Shown here: piece after piece, positions 1 through 11,723 of the stretch
How the letters are laid out: every line of letters starts with the position of its first letter
Numbering within the stretch: position 1 is the stretch's first letter
NCBI RefSeq assembly: GCF_030238365.1
Contig: NZ_JASSOT010000066.1
Location: 109,261-173,260 of the forward strand
Length of the DNA: 64,000 nucleotides
Origin: Lelliottia wanjuensis
Lineage (GTDB): Bacteria > Pseudomonadota > Gammaproteobacteria > Enterobacterales > Enterobacteriaceae
Reading direction: 5' to 3'
Position numbers and translations under genes: made by a program
Notes under the pieces: model-generated
Databases searched by the model: none
What the model saw: only the letters and a program-made list of their open reading frames with translations
Told to the model about the DNA's origin: nothing

Positions 1-325
1 GGTTCACAGTGCCTTTATCGCCGTTGATGATCAGCGCCAGCTTGTCGTCTTTCAGCGCTTCGAAGTAGTGCACGATGGTGCCATTCTCGGTTTTCATGCC
101 GCTGCGCAGGCGGTAGTCGCTGCTGAGTTCTGACTGGATGGCGTCCTGGTCCAGCGCGGTCATTGCGTTAATGTTCCCGACGCCCTTCTCGGTCACTTCG
201 AATGAGGATCCAAACCAGTTCCACGGATAGGCCGCCGACCAGTTGATGGAGGAGATTGACGAGAGCGTTGAACACCCGGTTAACACCAGCGGCAAAGCGC
301 ATAAAACTAAACGCAGCGATTTCAT
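1..325 (-). CDS. yfeY: YfeY-like outer-membrane lipoprotein (C-terminus cut by window edge)
   Basis: The reverse strand reads from an ATG at 325 into a lipoprotein signal peptide (MKSLRLVLCALPLVLTGC) with the lipidated cysteine at about residue 18, followed by a Ser/Ile-rich linker. Only about 108 residues are present because the gene runs off the window start. The mature part resembles YfeY of E. coli, a small RpoE-associated envelope lipoprotein of unknown function. The neighbours yfeZ, ypeA, amiA and hemF are in the same order as in E. coli, which supports the name. The biochemical role is not known. Confidence 0.85.
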   Translation of the reverse strand, partial: MKSLRLVLCALPLVLTGCSTLSSISSINWSAAYPWNWFGSSFEVTEKGVGNINAMTALDQDAIQSELSSDYRLRSGMKTENGTIVHYFEALKDDKLALIINGDKGTVN

Positions 326-386
326 TGAAACGTCCTTTCTTGTTAATTCAACGCTTGTTGGAGTGCAGCATCGATAAAAAGTGCCT

Positions 387-836
387 TTAATCTTTTTCGA
401 TGGCGAAACTGGCGCGCAGACGAGGATGCGTCAGGAGCCACAACAGCGCCACAATATCCGCCACCACCAGCGAAATCCCGATCCCGCTCAGCGGCTCACC
501 GAAGTACCAGAGCAGAGGCTGCCAGCACAGCAATACCACCTGCGCGAGGATCAGCAGCCAACGAAGGCTATACCAGACACGCGGAAAATGCTGCCGCCGA
601 CCGCTAAGCAAAAACGCCAGCACCGCCGGCACGCCGGGCAACAGCCCGAGCCAGAAGTTATCGTGGTCGGGATAGAACAGATTCAGCAGCGTATTTCCCT
701 GATCGCGCGACGCCCCCGCCACCACAAACAGCACCCAGGTTCGCGCCTGGAGCAGAAGCACACACCAGAACAGAAATGGCAATCTGACGCGGCCCTGGCT
801 GTCATAGTGCGCCGGGTGAAACTCAGTATTCTTCAT
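387..836 (-). CDS. yfeZ: YfeZ inner-membrane protein
   Basis: A 149-residue protein with about four hydrophobic segments (around residues 20-42, 62-82, 92-108 and 118-136), consistent with a small polytopic inner-membrane protein. Size and position between ypeA and yfeY match E. coli YfeZ, whose function is unknown. Its start overlaps the end of ypeA by 14 bases, which suggests translational coupling in a ypeA-yfeZ-yfeY transcription unit. No catalytic or transport motif is visible. Confidence 0.88.
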   Translation of the reverse strand: MKNTEFHPAHYDSQGRVRLPFLFWCVLLLQARTWVLFVVAGASRDQGNTLLNLFYPDHDNFWLGLLPGVPAVLAFLLSGRRQHFPRVWYSLRWLLILAQVVLLCWQPLLWYFGEPLSGIGISLVVADIVALLWLLTHPRLRASFAIEKD

Positions 837-1248
837 CTTCGATCAGGCGCTTCCCTAAATTCAGAACATCGGCATGCTCATACCCGAGCCGCTCATACAT
901 CCCTAATACCACGTCGTTGTCTTCGCGCACCATAATCTGAATCTTCGGGCAGCCACGGGCGATCAGTTTCTTTTCCAGGCGATTGAGCAGCGCATTGGCG
1001 ATGCCACGCCCGCGATATTCCGGGTGGACGCCGAGATAATAGGCCGAGCCGCGATGCCCGTCGTAGCCGCCCATCACCGTGCCCACCACTTCGCCATTCA
1101 CTTCTGCGACGAGAAACAGGCTAACGTCATGATTGACCTTACGTTCGATATCCATTTCCGGATCGTTCCACGGACGCAGCAGATCGCAGCGTTCCCAAAG
1201 GGTAATGACCTCTTCGAAATCTTCCTGGCGAAAAACGCGTATCTCCAT
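823..1248 (-). CDS. ypeA: GNAT-family N-acetyltransferase YpeA
   Basis: A 141-residue single-domain GNAT acetyltransferase. The acetyl-CoA pyrophosphate loop is visible as [11 protein letters not shown] in the middle of the protein, after the beta strand [10 protein letters not shown]. The ATG at 1248 ([14 protein letters not shown]) gives exactly the length of the E. coli protein; an in-frame start 84 bases further upstream would add an unconserved tail and was not used. The substrate is unknown; the family is related to RimI-type protein acetyltransferases. It is transcribed away from amiA and overlaps yfeZ. Confidence 0.9.
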   Translation of the reverse strand: MEIRVFRQEDFEEVITLWERCDLLRPWNDPEMDIERKVNHDVSLFLVAEVNGEVVGTVMGGYDGHRGSAYYLGVHPEYRGRGIANALLNRLEKKLIARGCPKIQIMVREDNDVVLGMYERLGYEHADVLNLGKRLIEDEEY

Positions 1249-1460
1249 GGTATTAACCGCCTTTTTGGGTTTAAAAACAGTGATTATGGCGCGAACGCCG
1301 CCATTAGCCAATAAGCGGCGAAAAATGTCCAAAATTTTGGCATAATGTCACTCTGTCACGTATTGAAATGAAAAGTAAAACAATTCTCAACAAGGACTGT
1401 CGTAACGTAAAACGCGATACGATATAACACCAGGACCCCATTTTTTACAATTCAGGCCGC

Positions 1461-3232
<1,772 letters not shown>

Positions 3233-3233
3233 C

Positions 3234-3302
3234 GCCGGGCGGCGCTACGCTTGCACCGGCCTACGGGTTAAGTAGGTCGGGTAAGCGCAGCGCCACCCGA
3301 CA
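3234..3302. repeat. Paired REP palindromes (BIME) between hemF and maeB
   Basis: Two imperfect palindromes in opposite orientation, GCCGGGCGGCGCTACGCTTG at about 3234 and its partner GTAGGTCGGGTAAGCGCAGC at about 3271. This is the REP/BIME arrangement of enteric bacteria, found between convergent genes. The same family recurs in this window near 36380, 44294, 47433, 50848 and 63858. It occupies the place where E. coli carries the eut cluster. Confidence 0.85.
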
Positions 3303-3320
3303 ACACAGACGACTCCCCTC

Positions 3321-5600
3321 TTACAACGGCTGCGTCTGCGCCTCAACCACCGCTAATGCGACCATATTGACGATACGACGCACGGACGCAATCGGCGTTA
3401 ACACATGCACCGGTTTCGCCACGCCCATCAGCACCGGCCCAACGGTCACCCCTTCCGAACTCGACACGCGCAGCAGGTTATAGCTGATACGCGCCGCTTC
3501 CACGTTCGGCATAATCAGCACGTTCGCCGAGCCTTTCAGCGGGCTGTCCGGCATCCGCTCGTTGCGGATACTCTCCACCAGCGCCGCATCGCCGTGCATC
3601 TCACCGTCAATCATCAGCTCTGGCGCGCGCTCACGTACCAGCTCCAGCGTCTGGCGCATTTTGCAGGCCGCGGCTGATTTGGATGAGCCAAAGTTAGAGT
3701 GCGACAGCAGCGCCACCTTCGGTTCGATACCGAAACGACGGACGGTTTCTGCCGCCATCACCGTGATCTCCGCCAGCTCTTCCGGCGTCGGATCGTCGTT
3801 GACGTAGGTATCGGCGATAAAGGTGTTGCCGCTAGGCAGCAGCAGCGCGTTCATCGCCCCCGCCGTATGCACGCCGTCGCGATAGCCGAAGATCTCCTGC
3901 ACCACGCTGAAGTGCTCGTGATAGTCACCCACCGTTCCGCAAATCAGCGCGTCGGCTTCCCCGCGATGAACCATGATCGCGCCGATCACCGTGGTGTTGC
4001 TGATGACCGCTTTCTGCGCCTGCTCCTGCGTTACCCCGCGACGTTTCATGATCGCGTAGTACTCGCTCCAGTACTCTTTGAAACGCGGATCCGATTCGTT
4101 ATTCACGATCTCAAAATCCACGCCCGGCTTAATCTGCAGGCCGAGTTTCTGGATGCGCATCTCGATCACGCTCGGACGACCAATCAGGATCGGTTTCGCC
4201 AGACCTAAGGTGATCAACTCCTGCGTCGCATGCAGCACGCGCGCCTCTTCGCCTTCGGCCAGCACCACGCGTTTTGCGTCGGCACGCGCCTGGGAGAAGA
4301 TCGGCTTCATAAACAGGTTGGTTTTGTAGACGAACTCGGTCAGTTTGTCGATGTAGGCGTCAAAGTCTTCAATCGGACGCGTCGCCACGCCGGAATCCAT
4401 CGCCGCTTTCGCCACGGCTGGCGCGATTTTGACGATCAGGCGCGGATCGAACGGTTTCGGAATGATGTAGTCCGGGCCAAAGCTCAGATCCTGATCGCCA
4501 TACGCCGAGGCCACCACTTCGCTCTGCTCCGCATGGGCCAGCTCGGCAATGGCGTGGACCGCTGCGAGCTTCATCTCTTCGTTAATTGCCGTCGCACCCA
4601 CGTCCAGCGCGCCGCGGAAGATGAACGGGAAGCACAGGACGTTGTTGACCTGGTTCGGGTAATCGGAACGCCCGGTACAAATAATCGCATCTTCACGCAC
4701 GGATTTTGCCAGCGGCGGCAGGATTTCCGGCTCCGGGTTCGCCAGCGCCAGAATCATTGGCGCACGCGCCATTTTCTTGACCATCTCCGGGGTCAGCACT
4801 TTCGGGCCGGAGCAGCCGAGGAAAATATCCGCTCCGTCGATCACGTCGTCCAGCGAGCGTTTGCCGTCATCCTCTACCGCATAAGCGGCTTTGGTTTCCG
4901 CCATGTTCGGCTCGCGATCTTTGTAGATAACCCCTTTCGAATCGCACACCACGATGTTGTGCTTCTGCATGCCGAGCGCCACCAGCAGGTTCATACAGGC
5001 GATCGCCGCCGCACCTGCCCCGGAGACCACCATGCGCACATCGGAGAGGTTTTTCTCGACCACCCGCAGGCCGTTCAGAATGGCTGCGGTACTGATGATC
5101 GCCGTCCCGTGCTGGTCATCGTGGAACACCGGAATGTTCATACGTTCACGCAGTTTCTGCTCAATGTAGAAACATTCCGGCGCTTTGATGTCTTCGAGGT
5201 TAATGCCGCCAAACGTCGGCTCCAGTGCGGCCACCACGTTAATAAATTTGTCCGGGTCCAGCTCATCCACTTCAATATCAAACACGTCGATACCGGCGAA
5301 TTTCTTGAACAGTACGCCCTTCCCTTCCATCACCGGTTTACCGGCCAGTGCGCCGATATTGCCCAGCCCCAGCACCGCGGTGCCGTTGGAGATCACCGCC
5401 ACCAGGTTGCCGCGCGCGGTATATTTGTAAGCGGCCAGCGGATCTTTTTCGATCTCAAGGCACGGCGCGGCGACGCCCGGTGAATAGGCCAGCGCCAGGT
5501 CGCGCTGGGTGGCGAGTGGCTTAGTGGGGGAAACCTGGATTTTGCCCGGTACAGGGAATTGATGAAAATCGAGGGCACTCTGTCTTAACTGATCATCCAT
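3321..5600 (-). CDS. maeB: NADP-dependent malic enzyme MaeB
   Basis: Oxidatively decarboxylates malate to pyruvate and makes NADPH. The 759 residues equal E. coli MaeB and show its two-part structure: a malic enzyme domain (about 1-420, with the nucleotide-binding [13 protein letters not shown] and the metal-binding region [11 protein letters not shown]) and a C-terminal phosphotransacetylase-like domain (about 430-759, with [10 protein letters not shown] and [14 protein letters not shown]). The C-terminal part is regarded as regulatory. It is convergent with hemF and divergent from talA across a 292-base gap. Confidence 0.97.
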   Translation of the reverse strand: MDDQLRQSALDFHQFPVPGKIQVSPTKPLATQRDLALAYSPGVAAPCLEIEKDPLAAYKYTARGNLVAVISNGTAVLGLGNIGALAGKPVMEGKGVLFKKFAGIDVFDIEVDELDPDKFINVVAALEPTFGGINLEDIKAPECFYIEQKLRERMNIPVFHDDQHGTAIISTAAILNGLRVVEKNLSDVRMVVSGAGAAAIACMNLLVALGMQKHNIVVCDSKGVIYKDREPNMAETKAAYAVEDDGKRSLDDVIDGADIFLGCSGPKVLTPEMVKKMARAPMILALANPEPEILPPLAKSVREDAIICTGRSDYPNQVNNVLCFPFIFRGALDVGATAINEEMKLAAVHAIAELAHAEQSEVVASAYGDQDLSFGPDYIIPKPFDPRLIVKIAPAVAKAAMDSGVATRPIEDFDAYIDKLTEFVYKTNLFMKPIFSQARADAKRVVLAEGEEARVLHATQELITLGLAKPILIGRPSVIEMRIQKLGLQIKPGVDFEIVNNESDPRFKEYWSEYYAIMKRRGVTQEQAQKAVISNTTVIGAIMVHRGEADALICGTVGDYHEHFSVVQEIFGYRDGVHTAGAMNALLLPSGNTFIADTYVNDDPTPEELAEITVMAAETVRRFGIEPKVALLSHSNFGSSKSAAACKMRQTLELVRERAPELMIDGEMHGDAALVESIRNERMPDSPLKGSANVLIMPNVEAARISYNLLRVSSSEGVTVGPVLMGVAKPVHVLTPIASVRRIVNMVALAVVEAQTQPL

Positions 5601-5892
5601 CTTATTGTTCCTTTCACGTATCGATCAAAAAGGGTGGCGTACTCACGTTCCTGATGCTCACCCTGGAGTGGCGCTTAGTATCGCCCCTGCGGACGGCGCA
5701 AACTTTGAAGGCTGCCAAAGTCTCACCATCGCGGAGCAAAATTTGTTATCAATTTATAACAGCCATGTTACCCACTCCCGAAAGCAATGCCTCCCCCGTC
5801 TGCTATGCTTTTTTGTTAAGTACGTCATGTATTTCGCAGAAGTGTGAACCAACGCACTCGCCTGAGTCCTTTATTTCTAAGGAGTTATTTTC

Positions 5893-6843
5893 ATGAACCA
5901 ATTAGACGGCATCAAAAAATTCACTACGGTTGTCGCCGACAGCGGCGATATCGAGTCCATCCGCCACTACCAGCCGGAGGACGCGACCACCAACCCGTCG
6001 CTGCTGCTGAAGGCGGCGGGCCTCGCCCACTTCAGCCACCTGATCGACGACGCCATCGCCTACGGCAAACAGCGCGGTAAAACGCAGGAGCAGAAGGTGG
6101 CGGAGGCCAGCGACAAACTGGCGGTCAATATCGGTGCGGAAATTCTGAAAAGTATTCCCGGCCGCGTTTCGACGGAGGTGGACGCGCGTCTCTCCTTCGA
6201 CAAAGAAAAGAGCATCGCCAAAGCGCGTCGCCTGGTCGAGCTGTACCAGGAGCAGGACATCGATAAATCGCGCATTCTGATCAAGCTCGCCTCCACCTGG
6301 GAGGGTATCCGCGCCGCCGAAGTGCTGGAAAAAGAGGGGATCAACTGCAACCTGACGCTGCTGTTCTCCTTTGCCCAGGCGCGCGCCTGCGCCGAAGCGG
6401 GCGTGTTCCTCGTCTCGCCGTTTGTCGGGCGTATCTACGACTGGTATCAGGCAAAACAGCCGATGGACCCGTACGTGGTGGATGAAGATCCGGGCGTGAA
6501 ATCGGTGCGCAATATCTACGATTACTTTAAGCAGCACCGCTACGAGACCATCGTGATGGGCGCCAGCTTCCGCCGCACCGAGCAGATCCTCGCCCTCGCG
6601 GGCTGCGACCGTCTGACCATCTCGCCCAATCTGCTGAAAGATCTGCAGGACAAAGAAGAGCCGGTGGTGCGCAAGCTGATCCCAACTTCTACCGTCCTGC
6701 CAAAACCAAAGCCGCTGACCGAAGCCGAGTTCCGCTGGGAACATAATCAGGACGCGATGGCCGTGGATAAACTGGCCGAAGGCATTCGCCTGTTCGCCGT
6801 TGACCAGCGCAAACTGGAAGATCTTCTCGCCGCCAAACTTTAA
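5893..6843 (+). CDS. talA: Transaldolase A
   Basis: Transfers a dihydroxyacetone unit between sedoheptulose-7-phosphate and glyceraldehyde-3-phosphate in the non-oxidative pentose phosphate pathway. The protein has 316 residues. The Schiff-base lysine is Lys131 in [12 protein letters not shown], and the family start motif DATTNPSLL appears as [11 protein letters not shown] near residue 30. An AAGGAG ribosome site precedes the ATG. tktB follows 19 bases later, giving the talA-tktB pair known from E. coli, which is RpoS-dependent there. Confidence 0.97.
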   Translation: MNQLDGIKKFTTVVADSGDIESIRHYQPEDATTNPSLLLKAAGLAHFSHLIDDAIAYGKQRGKTQEQKVAEASDKLAVNIGAEILKSIPGRVSTEVDARLSFDKEKSIAKARRLVELYQEQDIDKSRILIKLASTWEGIRAAEVLEKEGINCNLTLLFSFAQARACAEAGVFLVSPFVGRIYDWYQAKQPMDPYVVDEDPGVKSVRNIYDYFKQHRYETIVMGASFRRTEQILALAGCDRLTISPNLLKDLQDKEEPVVRKLIPTSTVLPKPKPLTEAEFRWEHNQDAMAVDKLAEGIRLFAVDQRKLEDLLAAKL

Positions 6844-6862
6844 TCATGCCATGGAGTGAACT

Positions 6863-8851
6863 ATGTCCCGTAAAGAGCTAGCCAATGCCATTCGCGCCCT
6901 CAGCATGGATGCGGTACAAAAAGCCAATTCCGGCCACCCGGGCGCGCCGATGGGCATGGCCGATATCGCCGAAGTGTTGTGGAATGACTTTCTGAAGCAC
7001 AACCCGACCGACCCGACCTGGTATGACCGCGACCGCTTTATCCTCTCCAACGGCCACGCCTCGATGCTGCTCTACAGCCTGCTGCATCTCTCCGGCTACG
7101 ACCTGCCGTTAGAGGAGCTGAAAAACTTCCGTCAGCTGCACTCCAAAACGCCGGGCCACCCGGAGCTGGGCTATACGCCGGGCGTCGAAACCACCACCGG
7201 CCCGCTCGGCCAGGGGCTGGCGAACGCGGTCGGGCTGGCGATTGCCGAACGCACGCTGGGCGCGCAGTTTAACCGCCCGGACCATGAGATTGTCGATCAC
7301 TTCACCTACGTGTTTATGGGCGACGGCTGTCTGATGGAGGGGATTTCCCACGAGGTCAGCTCGCTGGCGGGGACGCTGGGACTCGGCAAACTGATCGGTT
7401 TTTACGATCACAACGGCATCTCCATCGACGGGGAAACCGACGGCTGGTTTACCGACGATACGGCAAAACGCTTCGAGGCCTATCACTGGCACGTGGTGCA
7501 TGAAATCGACGGCCACGACCCGGAAGCCATAAAGAGAGCGATTCTTGAAGCGCAGAGCGTGACGGACAAACCGTCGCTGATTATCTGTCGCACGGTGATC
7601 GGCTTCGGCTCGCCAAACAAAGCGGGTAAAGAAGAGGCCCACGGCGCGGCGTTGGGCGAAGAGGAAGTGGCCCTGACGCGGCAGAAACTGGGCTGGAAAT
7701 ATCCGGCCTTTGAGATCCCGAAAGAGATCTACAAAGCCTGGGACGCGCGCGCGGACGGCGAGAAGGCGCAGCAGGCGTGGAACGAAAAATTCAGTGCCTA
7801 CAAAAAAGCGCATCCCGATCTGGCAGCAGAGTTTTCCCGCCGTATGAGCGGGGAACTACCGCAAGAGTGGGAAGCAAAAACGCAGGCGCTGATCGAAGAT
7901 TTACAGGCCAATCCGGCGAAAATCGCCACCCGTAAAGCCTCACAAAATACCCTCAACGTCATTGGCCCCATCCTGCCAGAACTGCTGGGCGGCTCGGCGG
8001 ATCTGGCCCCGAGTAACCTGACCATCTGGTCCGGCTCGAAATCGCTGAAAGAGGATATCTCCGGGAACTACATCCACTACGGCGTGCGTGAGTTCGGCAT
8101 GACCGCAATTGCCAACGGCCTCGCCCATCACGGTGGATTTGTCCCTTATACCGCCACCTTCCTGATGTTTGTCGAGTATGCCCGCAACGCGGCGCGTATG
8201 GCGGCGCTGATGAAGGCGCGGCAGATTATGGTTTATACCCACGACTCCATCGGACTTGGCGAAGATGGGCCAACGCACCAGGCGGTGGAACAGCTCGCGA
8301 GCCTGCGCCTGACGCCAAACTTCAGCACCTGGCGGCCGTGCGATCAGGTCGAGGCGGCGGTCGGCTGGAAGCTGGCGGTGGAGCGCCACACCGGCCCGAC
8401 GGCGCTGATCCTCTCGCGGCAGAACCTGGCGCAGATCGAGCGCTCACCGGAGCAGGTCAAAAATATCGCCCGCGGCGGGTATATCCTGAAAGACAGCGGC
8501 GGCAAGCCGGATGTGATTTTGATTGCCACCGGCTCCGAGATTGAAATCACCGTTAAAGCGGCGGAGAAACTCACCGCCGAAGGGCACGCAGTGCGCGTGG
8601 TGTCGCTGCCTTCCACGGATATTTTTGATGCGCAGGATGAGGCGTATCGCGAATCAGTGCTGCCGTCCAACGTCGCGGCGCGCGTGGCCGTCGAGGCGGG
8701 GATTGCCGACTACTGGTACAAATATGTCGGTCTGAAAGGGGCGATTGTCGGGATGACGGGATACGGTGAATCGGCACCTGCCGATAAGCTGTTCCCGTAT
8801 TTTGGCTTTACGGTTGAGAACGTGGTTGAGAAGGCGTTAGGCGTGATGTAA
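6863..8851 (+). CDS. tktB: Transketolase 2 (TktB)
   Basis: Thiamine-diphosphate enzyme moving two-carbon units in the pentose phosphate pathway. The 662 residues cover the ThDP-binding domain ([12 protein letters not shown], then [13 protein letters not shown]), the pyrimidine domain ([26 protein letters not shown]) and the C-terminal domain ([12 protein letters not shown]). The C-terminus is about five residues shorter than in E. coli. The gene is convergent with an inserted fimbrial operon whose last stop codon lies 44 bases beyond; in E. coli ypfG comes next. Confidence 0.96.
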   Translation: MSRKELANAIRALSMDAVQKANSGHPGAPMGMADIAEVLWNDFLKHNPTDPTWYDRDRFILSNGHASMLLYSLLHLSGYDLPLEELKNFRQLHSKTPGHPELGYTPGVETTTGPLGQGLANAVGLAIAERTLGAQFNRPDHEIVDHFTYVFMGDGCLMEGISHEVSSLAGTLGLGKLIGFYDHNGISIDGETDGWFTDDTAKRFEAYHWHVVHEIDGHDPEAIKRAILEAQSVTDKPSLIICRTVIGFGSPNKAGKEEAHGAALGEEEVALTRQKLGWKYPAFEIPKEIYKAWDARADGEKAQQAWNEKFSAYKKAHPDLAAEFSRRMSGELPQEWEAKTQALIEDLQANPAKIATRKASQNTLNVIGPILPELLGGSADLAPSNLTIWSGSKSLKEDISGNYIHYGVREFGMTAIANGLAHHGGFVPYTATFLMFVEYARNAARMAALMKARQIMVYTHDSIGLGEDGPTHQAVEQLASLRLTPNFSTWRPCDQVEAAVGWKLAVERHTGPTALILSRQNLAQIERSPEQVKNIARGGYILKDSGGKPDVILIATGSEIEITVKAAEKLTAEGHAVRVVSLPSTDIFDAQDEAYRESVLPSNVAARVAVEAGIADYWYKYVGLKGAIVGMTGYGESAPADKLFPYFGFTVENVVEKALGVM

Positions 8852-8868
8852 TGCGCCTTGTTGTGCTC

Positions 8869-8957
8869 CCCTCTCCCAGAGGAGAGGGGAGCGTTCAGCG
8901 CTCATCTTCCCTGGTTTTCTCCTTCTGCTGGGGGAGAAGGTTGGGATGAGAGCGTGC
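8869..8957. repeat. Enteric intergenic repeat (CCCTCTCC-type hairpin and tail)
   Basis: A palindrome CCCCTCTCCCAGAGGAGAGG at about 8870 is followed by a related CTTCTGCTGGGGGAGAAGG block and the tail TTGGGATGAG. The same repeat type occurs at 28634-28669 and 47380-47412, each time between genes. It lies between the convergent tktB and the fimbrial chaperone gene, and the last 19 or so codons of the chaperone gene are made of it. Confidence 0.7.
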
Positions 8958-9617
8958 AACTGAGGTTTTACGGACTGGCATTAAAGCGGCGTAATCATTC
9001 AGACTTTGCCATTGTACCTGGCATGAAGCACTTTCGTGGCACCCCGACACTTTTAGCGAACTAAAGGGGGCGACCATATTCCTTTGTTCTACAGGCTGAT
9101 CATTAATTTTAAGCTGACTGAGCGTAACAAAATAAGGCGTAGGATTGCTGACTTGTAGCGCCCCATCATTCATTTCCCACTGCAATTTCTGATAGGCCAA
9201 ATCAGCCCCTTCATTTAACCCCGCAGGACGATAAAAGAGTTTCATCCGAGACTTTACCGCAATTTGCAGACTGTTGGCCTCTGGTCTGCCCGCCGGAATT
9301 GCCGCAATGGTCAGGTAAAACAGGCTTTCACGATCGGCGGGTAAAATGCCACCAGTGCGAATGATACGGATCTTTCCGGCATGTCCGCCGCCGACCATCA
9401 TCAGCGGCGGCGTGGCGACAAAAATCGTGTTCCCCTGAAGTGGGCTGATTTTGGTCTGTACCAGAAAGTCCGTTGTCGCCGTGTTGTTCATATCAACAGT
9501 GAGAGACTCCGCTACCTCCGGAAAAACAAACCGCGTGCCGTTAATCACGATTCCCGCGTGGACGGTGAAACTGCAAAATAAAGCCAGTAACGGGAAGCTT
9601 TTGTTCATTTTATTCAT
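8895..9617 (-). CDS. Second periplasmic fimbrial chaperone (PapD/FimC family)
   Basis: A 240-residue pilus chaperone and the last gene of the fimbrial operon. An N-terminal signal peptide (NKSFPLLALFCSFTVHA) precedes the chaperone fold: GTRFVFPEVAESLTVDMNN, then the Pro-Ala-Asp-Arg-Glu-Ser signature (LPADRESLFYL) near residue 100, then the conserved hydrophobic strand of domain 1. Such proteins cap pilins by donor-strand complementation and deliver them to the usher. The start overlaps the previous pilin gene by eight bases. The C-terminal tail after LNDYAAL (about 25 residues, Lys/Arg/Glu-rich) reads through an intergenic repeat and is unlikely to be part of the ancestral fold. Confidence 0.9.
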   Translation of the reverse strand: MNKMNKSFPLLALFCSFTVHAGIVINGTRFVFPEVAESLTVDMNNTATTDFLVQTKISPLQGNTIFVATPPLMMVGGGHAGKIRIIRTGGILPADRESLFYLTIAAIPAGRPEANSLQIAVKSRMKLFYRPAGLNEGADLAYQKLQWEMNDGALQVSNPTPYFVTLSQLKINDQPVEQRNMVAPFSSLKVSGCHESASCQVQWQSLNDYAALMPVRKTSVARSHPNLLPQQKEKTREDER

Positions 9618-10128
9618 AGGTCATGTTGAAGGTGACGGTGGCAGAGGCGGGGCCAGCGGTCACTTTTGTGCTGTAGGAAGTGAACTGCGCGTAAAAATTT
9701 AACGTCGCCGTTGTGGCTCCGGCCTTAACAGGATAGGAGTGGCTGGTGCTGTTTACGGCGATAGTAGATTTTGTATCGTCCAGAATCTTCACGCCCAGGC
9801 CGGTGGCCGTGCCCGGCGCGGAGTCCAGGGCTACCAGCGGACTGCCTTTCACCGCGGCAATGCCGGTGAATGTGACGGTCACGTTGCTGACCGCTGAGCA
9901 ATCCTTAACCCCAAGGGAGAACGGAATGAGATCGCTGCTATCGCCGGACGCTGTAAAGGCGGTGGAATAGACTTCACCCAGAGTGACTTTAAGATCGCTG
10001 GTGGTTACCGCACAGGTCACCGTATGAATATCACCCGTGATATTCACCTTGCCATCGTAGGCAACGGTTACAGGGGGGGTGAGGATCGTCAACAGACAAA
10101 AAGAGAGCGGCCCGATGTGATTCATCAT
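9610..10128 (-). CDS. Minor fimbrial subunit (pilin fold)
   Basis: A 172-residue secreted pilin. The signal peptide ends near VTVA; the mature protein shows the pilin pattern of an N-terminal donor strand (GKVNITGDI), one cysteine near the start (TVTCAV), a second in VKDCSAVSN, and the C-terminal chaperone-recognition strand with the penultimate aromatic residue (ATVTFNMTYE). By position it is a minor or adaptor subunit like FimF/FimG. It overlaps the upstream subunit gene by four bases (ATGA), showing translational coupling. Confidence 0.88.
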   Translation of the reverse strand: MMNHIGPLSFCLLTILTPPVTVAYDGKVNITGDIHTVTCAVTTSDLKVTLGEVYSTAFTASGDSSDLIPFSLGVKDCSAVSNVTVTFTGIAAVKGSPLVALDSAPGTATGLGVKILDDTKSTIAVNSTSHSYPVKAGATTATLNFYAQFTSYSTKVTAGPASATVTFNMTYE

Positions 10129-10664
10129 GGATACTCCACCGAAAAATAAAGTACAGCAGTTGCGTTTCCCGGTGTCACTGTCGCCAGAGTGGACTTGTAG
10201 CGCAGGGAAAAATTAAGTGTATTGTCGCCGCTTTTTAAAGCGTAATTCAGCGGCGATGAACTGTTAATGGCAACAGGCTTCTTATCTTTATCCAGCACCT
10301 GGACAGCGACCCCCGATGCTATATTCCCGCCCCCGCTGGTGTCCGTTAATGAAAGCAGCGTCGGGTCTGAGCCGGTTGTGCCCGTGAATAAAATGCCGGC
10401 ATTTTTAATCATTGATGAGCATTTTTTTAATACGATTGTAAAAGGCGCATCAACGCTGACGCTGCCCACTGATTTAAAATCTGTGGTGGCAAATGAACCA
10501 ATATGGACAGTCTGGTTTTTACTGTTGGTATCGATGTCACAGGTGCTGTCCACAATGGTACCCGTCATTGTCAGGTTGATTTGTGCTAAATCTGCGTACG
10601 CGGGACAGCCCAGCATCGGTGAAATAAAAAATAGTCCCGCGAAAACGCTAATGATTTTTTTCAT
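10125..10664 (-). CDS. Minor fimbrial subunit (pilin fold)
   Basis: A 179-residue pilin with a signal peptide (residues 1 to about 24, ending AYA), donor strand INLTMTGTIVDSTCDIDT, a second cysteine in VLKKCSSM, and the C-terminal strand AVLYFSVEYP. It is similar in plan to the following subunit and may be an adaptor between the rod and the tip-type subunit. Base composition is more AT-rich than the usher gene. It lies between the tip-type subunit gene (gap 21 bases) and the next pilin (ATGA overlap). Confidence 0.87.
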   Translation of the reverse strand: MKKIISVFAGLFFISPMLGCPAYADLAQINLTMTGTIVDSTCDIDTNSKNQTVHIGSFATTDFKSVGSVSVDAPFTIVLKKCSSMIKNAGILFTGTTGSDPTLLSLTDTSGGGNIASGVAVQVLDKDKKPVAINSSSPLNYALKSGDNTLNFSLRYKSTLATVTPGNATAVLYFSVEYP

Positions 10665-10685
10665 AAGTAAACCTTTAACTCCTCA

Positions 10686-11723
10686 TCAGGCATAGTCAAC
10701 ACGGATATAAGCTTGAGCGGTGAACTTGCCTAAGCCTGGAATTTTACCGGTGGTGCTGACGGGCGTGGCTTTAAATGTCACCGTAGCTTCAGCATTTCCA
10801 TCCAGATGAAATGGAATTAGACCTGAATTTGGGAGGGTCAGTTTGCCATTGGTATCCATCATAATGACCCCGATGTCAGGGTTATTCGTTTTAATTGCAC
10901 TGGCGTAGTCTGGAGACGCGTCCGCCTGAAAGCGCACTGTCAGATTGGCATAGGCATCAACGTTGGTGCATTTAATGGCCGTGCTGATTGTTTTAGGCGA
11001 ATAGCCAGTCGGAGCTTGCGTTTTGGTGGTAAAATTCGCTGCGGGGATATTGCCAAAATTAACCGTCACCATCTGCCCCGCGTTAATAACACACTTTTGC
11101 GGTGCCGTTATTATGCCTGCCATATAAACGGAAGCCATAGGGGTATTTCCATAATTGCCGCTCACGCGGGTGGCGTAAATATCAACAAGTTTTTCATCGA
11201 TAATGACTGTTTCACCAATAAAAGCTTTAGCAATATAGAGCGATAGCTTCCCCTCGGAGCCTGTGGTCCACTGATGAACACTGTGAGCTACATAGCATGG
11301 CTCAATCCAGTGGTTAGCAACATTATTCCATGGGATGGGAACGAAATTCTGGCTATCACCATTAACTAAAAGAATATCCATAGAAAATTCAAGGTACTCA
11401 TTGAGTTTATAAAAGCCAGAGGTATGCCCATTAGCCAGAGAGGTTATCGTTTTATATTTTACATCAGTCATACTATTTCCGGTGCAATCGCAGTAACCTT
11501 GATAGTTATCGCCACTGTGCCAGTGGTAAACGTTCTGAATAAATACACCGGGGTGATTATAATTTATATCCGATATTGCATAGGTGCCAAAATTATAATG
11601 AAATTGATGTGTTGAGGGGGAGGGGTAACAGGGGCCTTCGCTTGCCCAGACATTATCGATGCTACCGATCAATAAAATAGCGCCAAATAAAAATCGCAGA
11701 AAAATAACAGAAAAGACTCTCAT
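10686..11723 (-). CDS. Putative two-domain fimbrial tip adhesin
   Basis: A 345-residue secreted protein about twice the pilin length, as expected for a two-domain tip adhesin. Residues 1-27 are a signal peptide ending VWA. Residues about 28-205 form an aromatic- and His-rich receptor domain (for example HFHYNFG-type and VYHWHSGD motifs, several cysteines) without recognised similarity. Residues about 210-345 are a pilin domain (CVINAGQMVTVNFGNIPAANF, ending YIRVDYA). The ATG at 11723 overlaps the usher stop (TAATG) with TGAGG upstream; a GTG nine bases earlier is less likely. It sits upstream of the minor subunits, unlike FimH in fim operons. The receptor is not predictable. Confidence 0.8.
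   Translation of the reverse strand: MRVFSVIFLRFLFGAILLIGSIDNVWASEGPCYPSPSTHQFHYNFGTYAISDINYNHPGVFIQNVYHWHSGDNYQGYCDCTGNSMTDVKYKTITSLANGHTSGFYKLNEYLEFSMDILLVNGDSQNFVPIPWNNVANHWIEPCYVAHSVHQWTTGSEGKLSLYIAKAFIGETVIIDEKLVDIYATRVSGNYGNTPMASVYMAGIITAPQKCVINAGQMVTVNFGNIPAANFTTKTQAPTGYSPKTISTAIKCTNVDAYANLTVRFQADASPDYASAIKTNNPDIGVIMMDTNGKLTLPNSGLIPFHLDGNAEATVTFKATPVSTTGKIPGLGKFTAQAYIRVDYA

Noticed and set aside
4230..5483. Long open frame of 417 codons on the plus strand
   Set aside because: It lies wholly antisense to maeB, a well-conserved enzyme, and has the His/Arg-rich composition typical of reverse-frame shadows in GC-rich genes.
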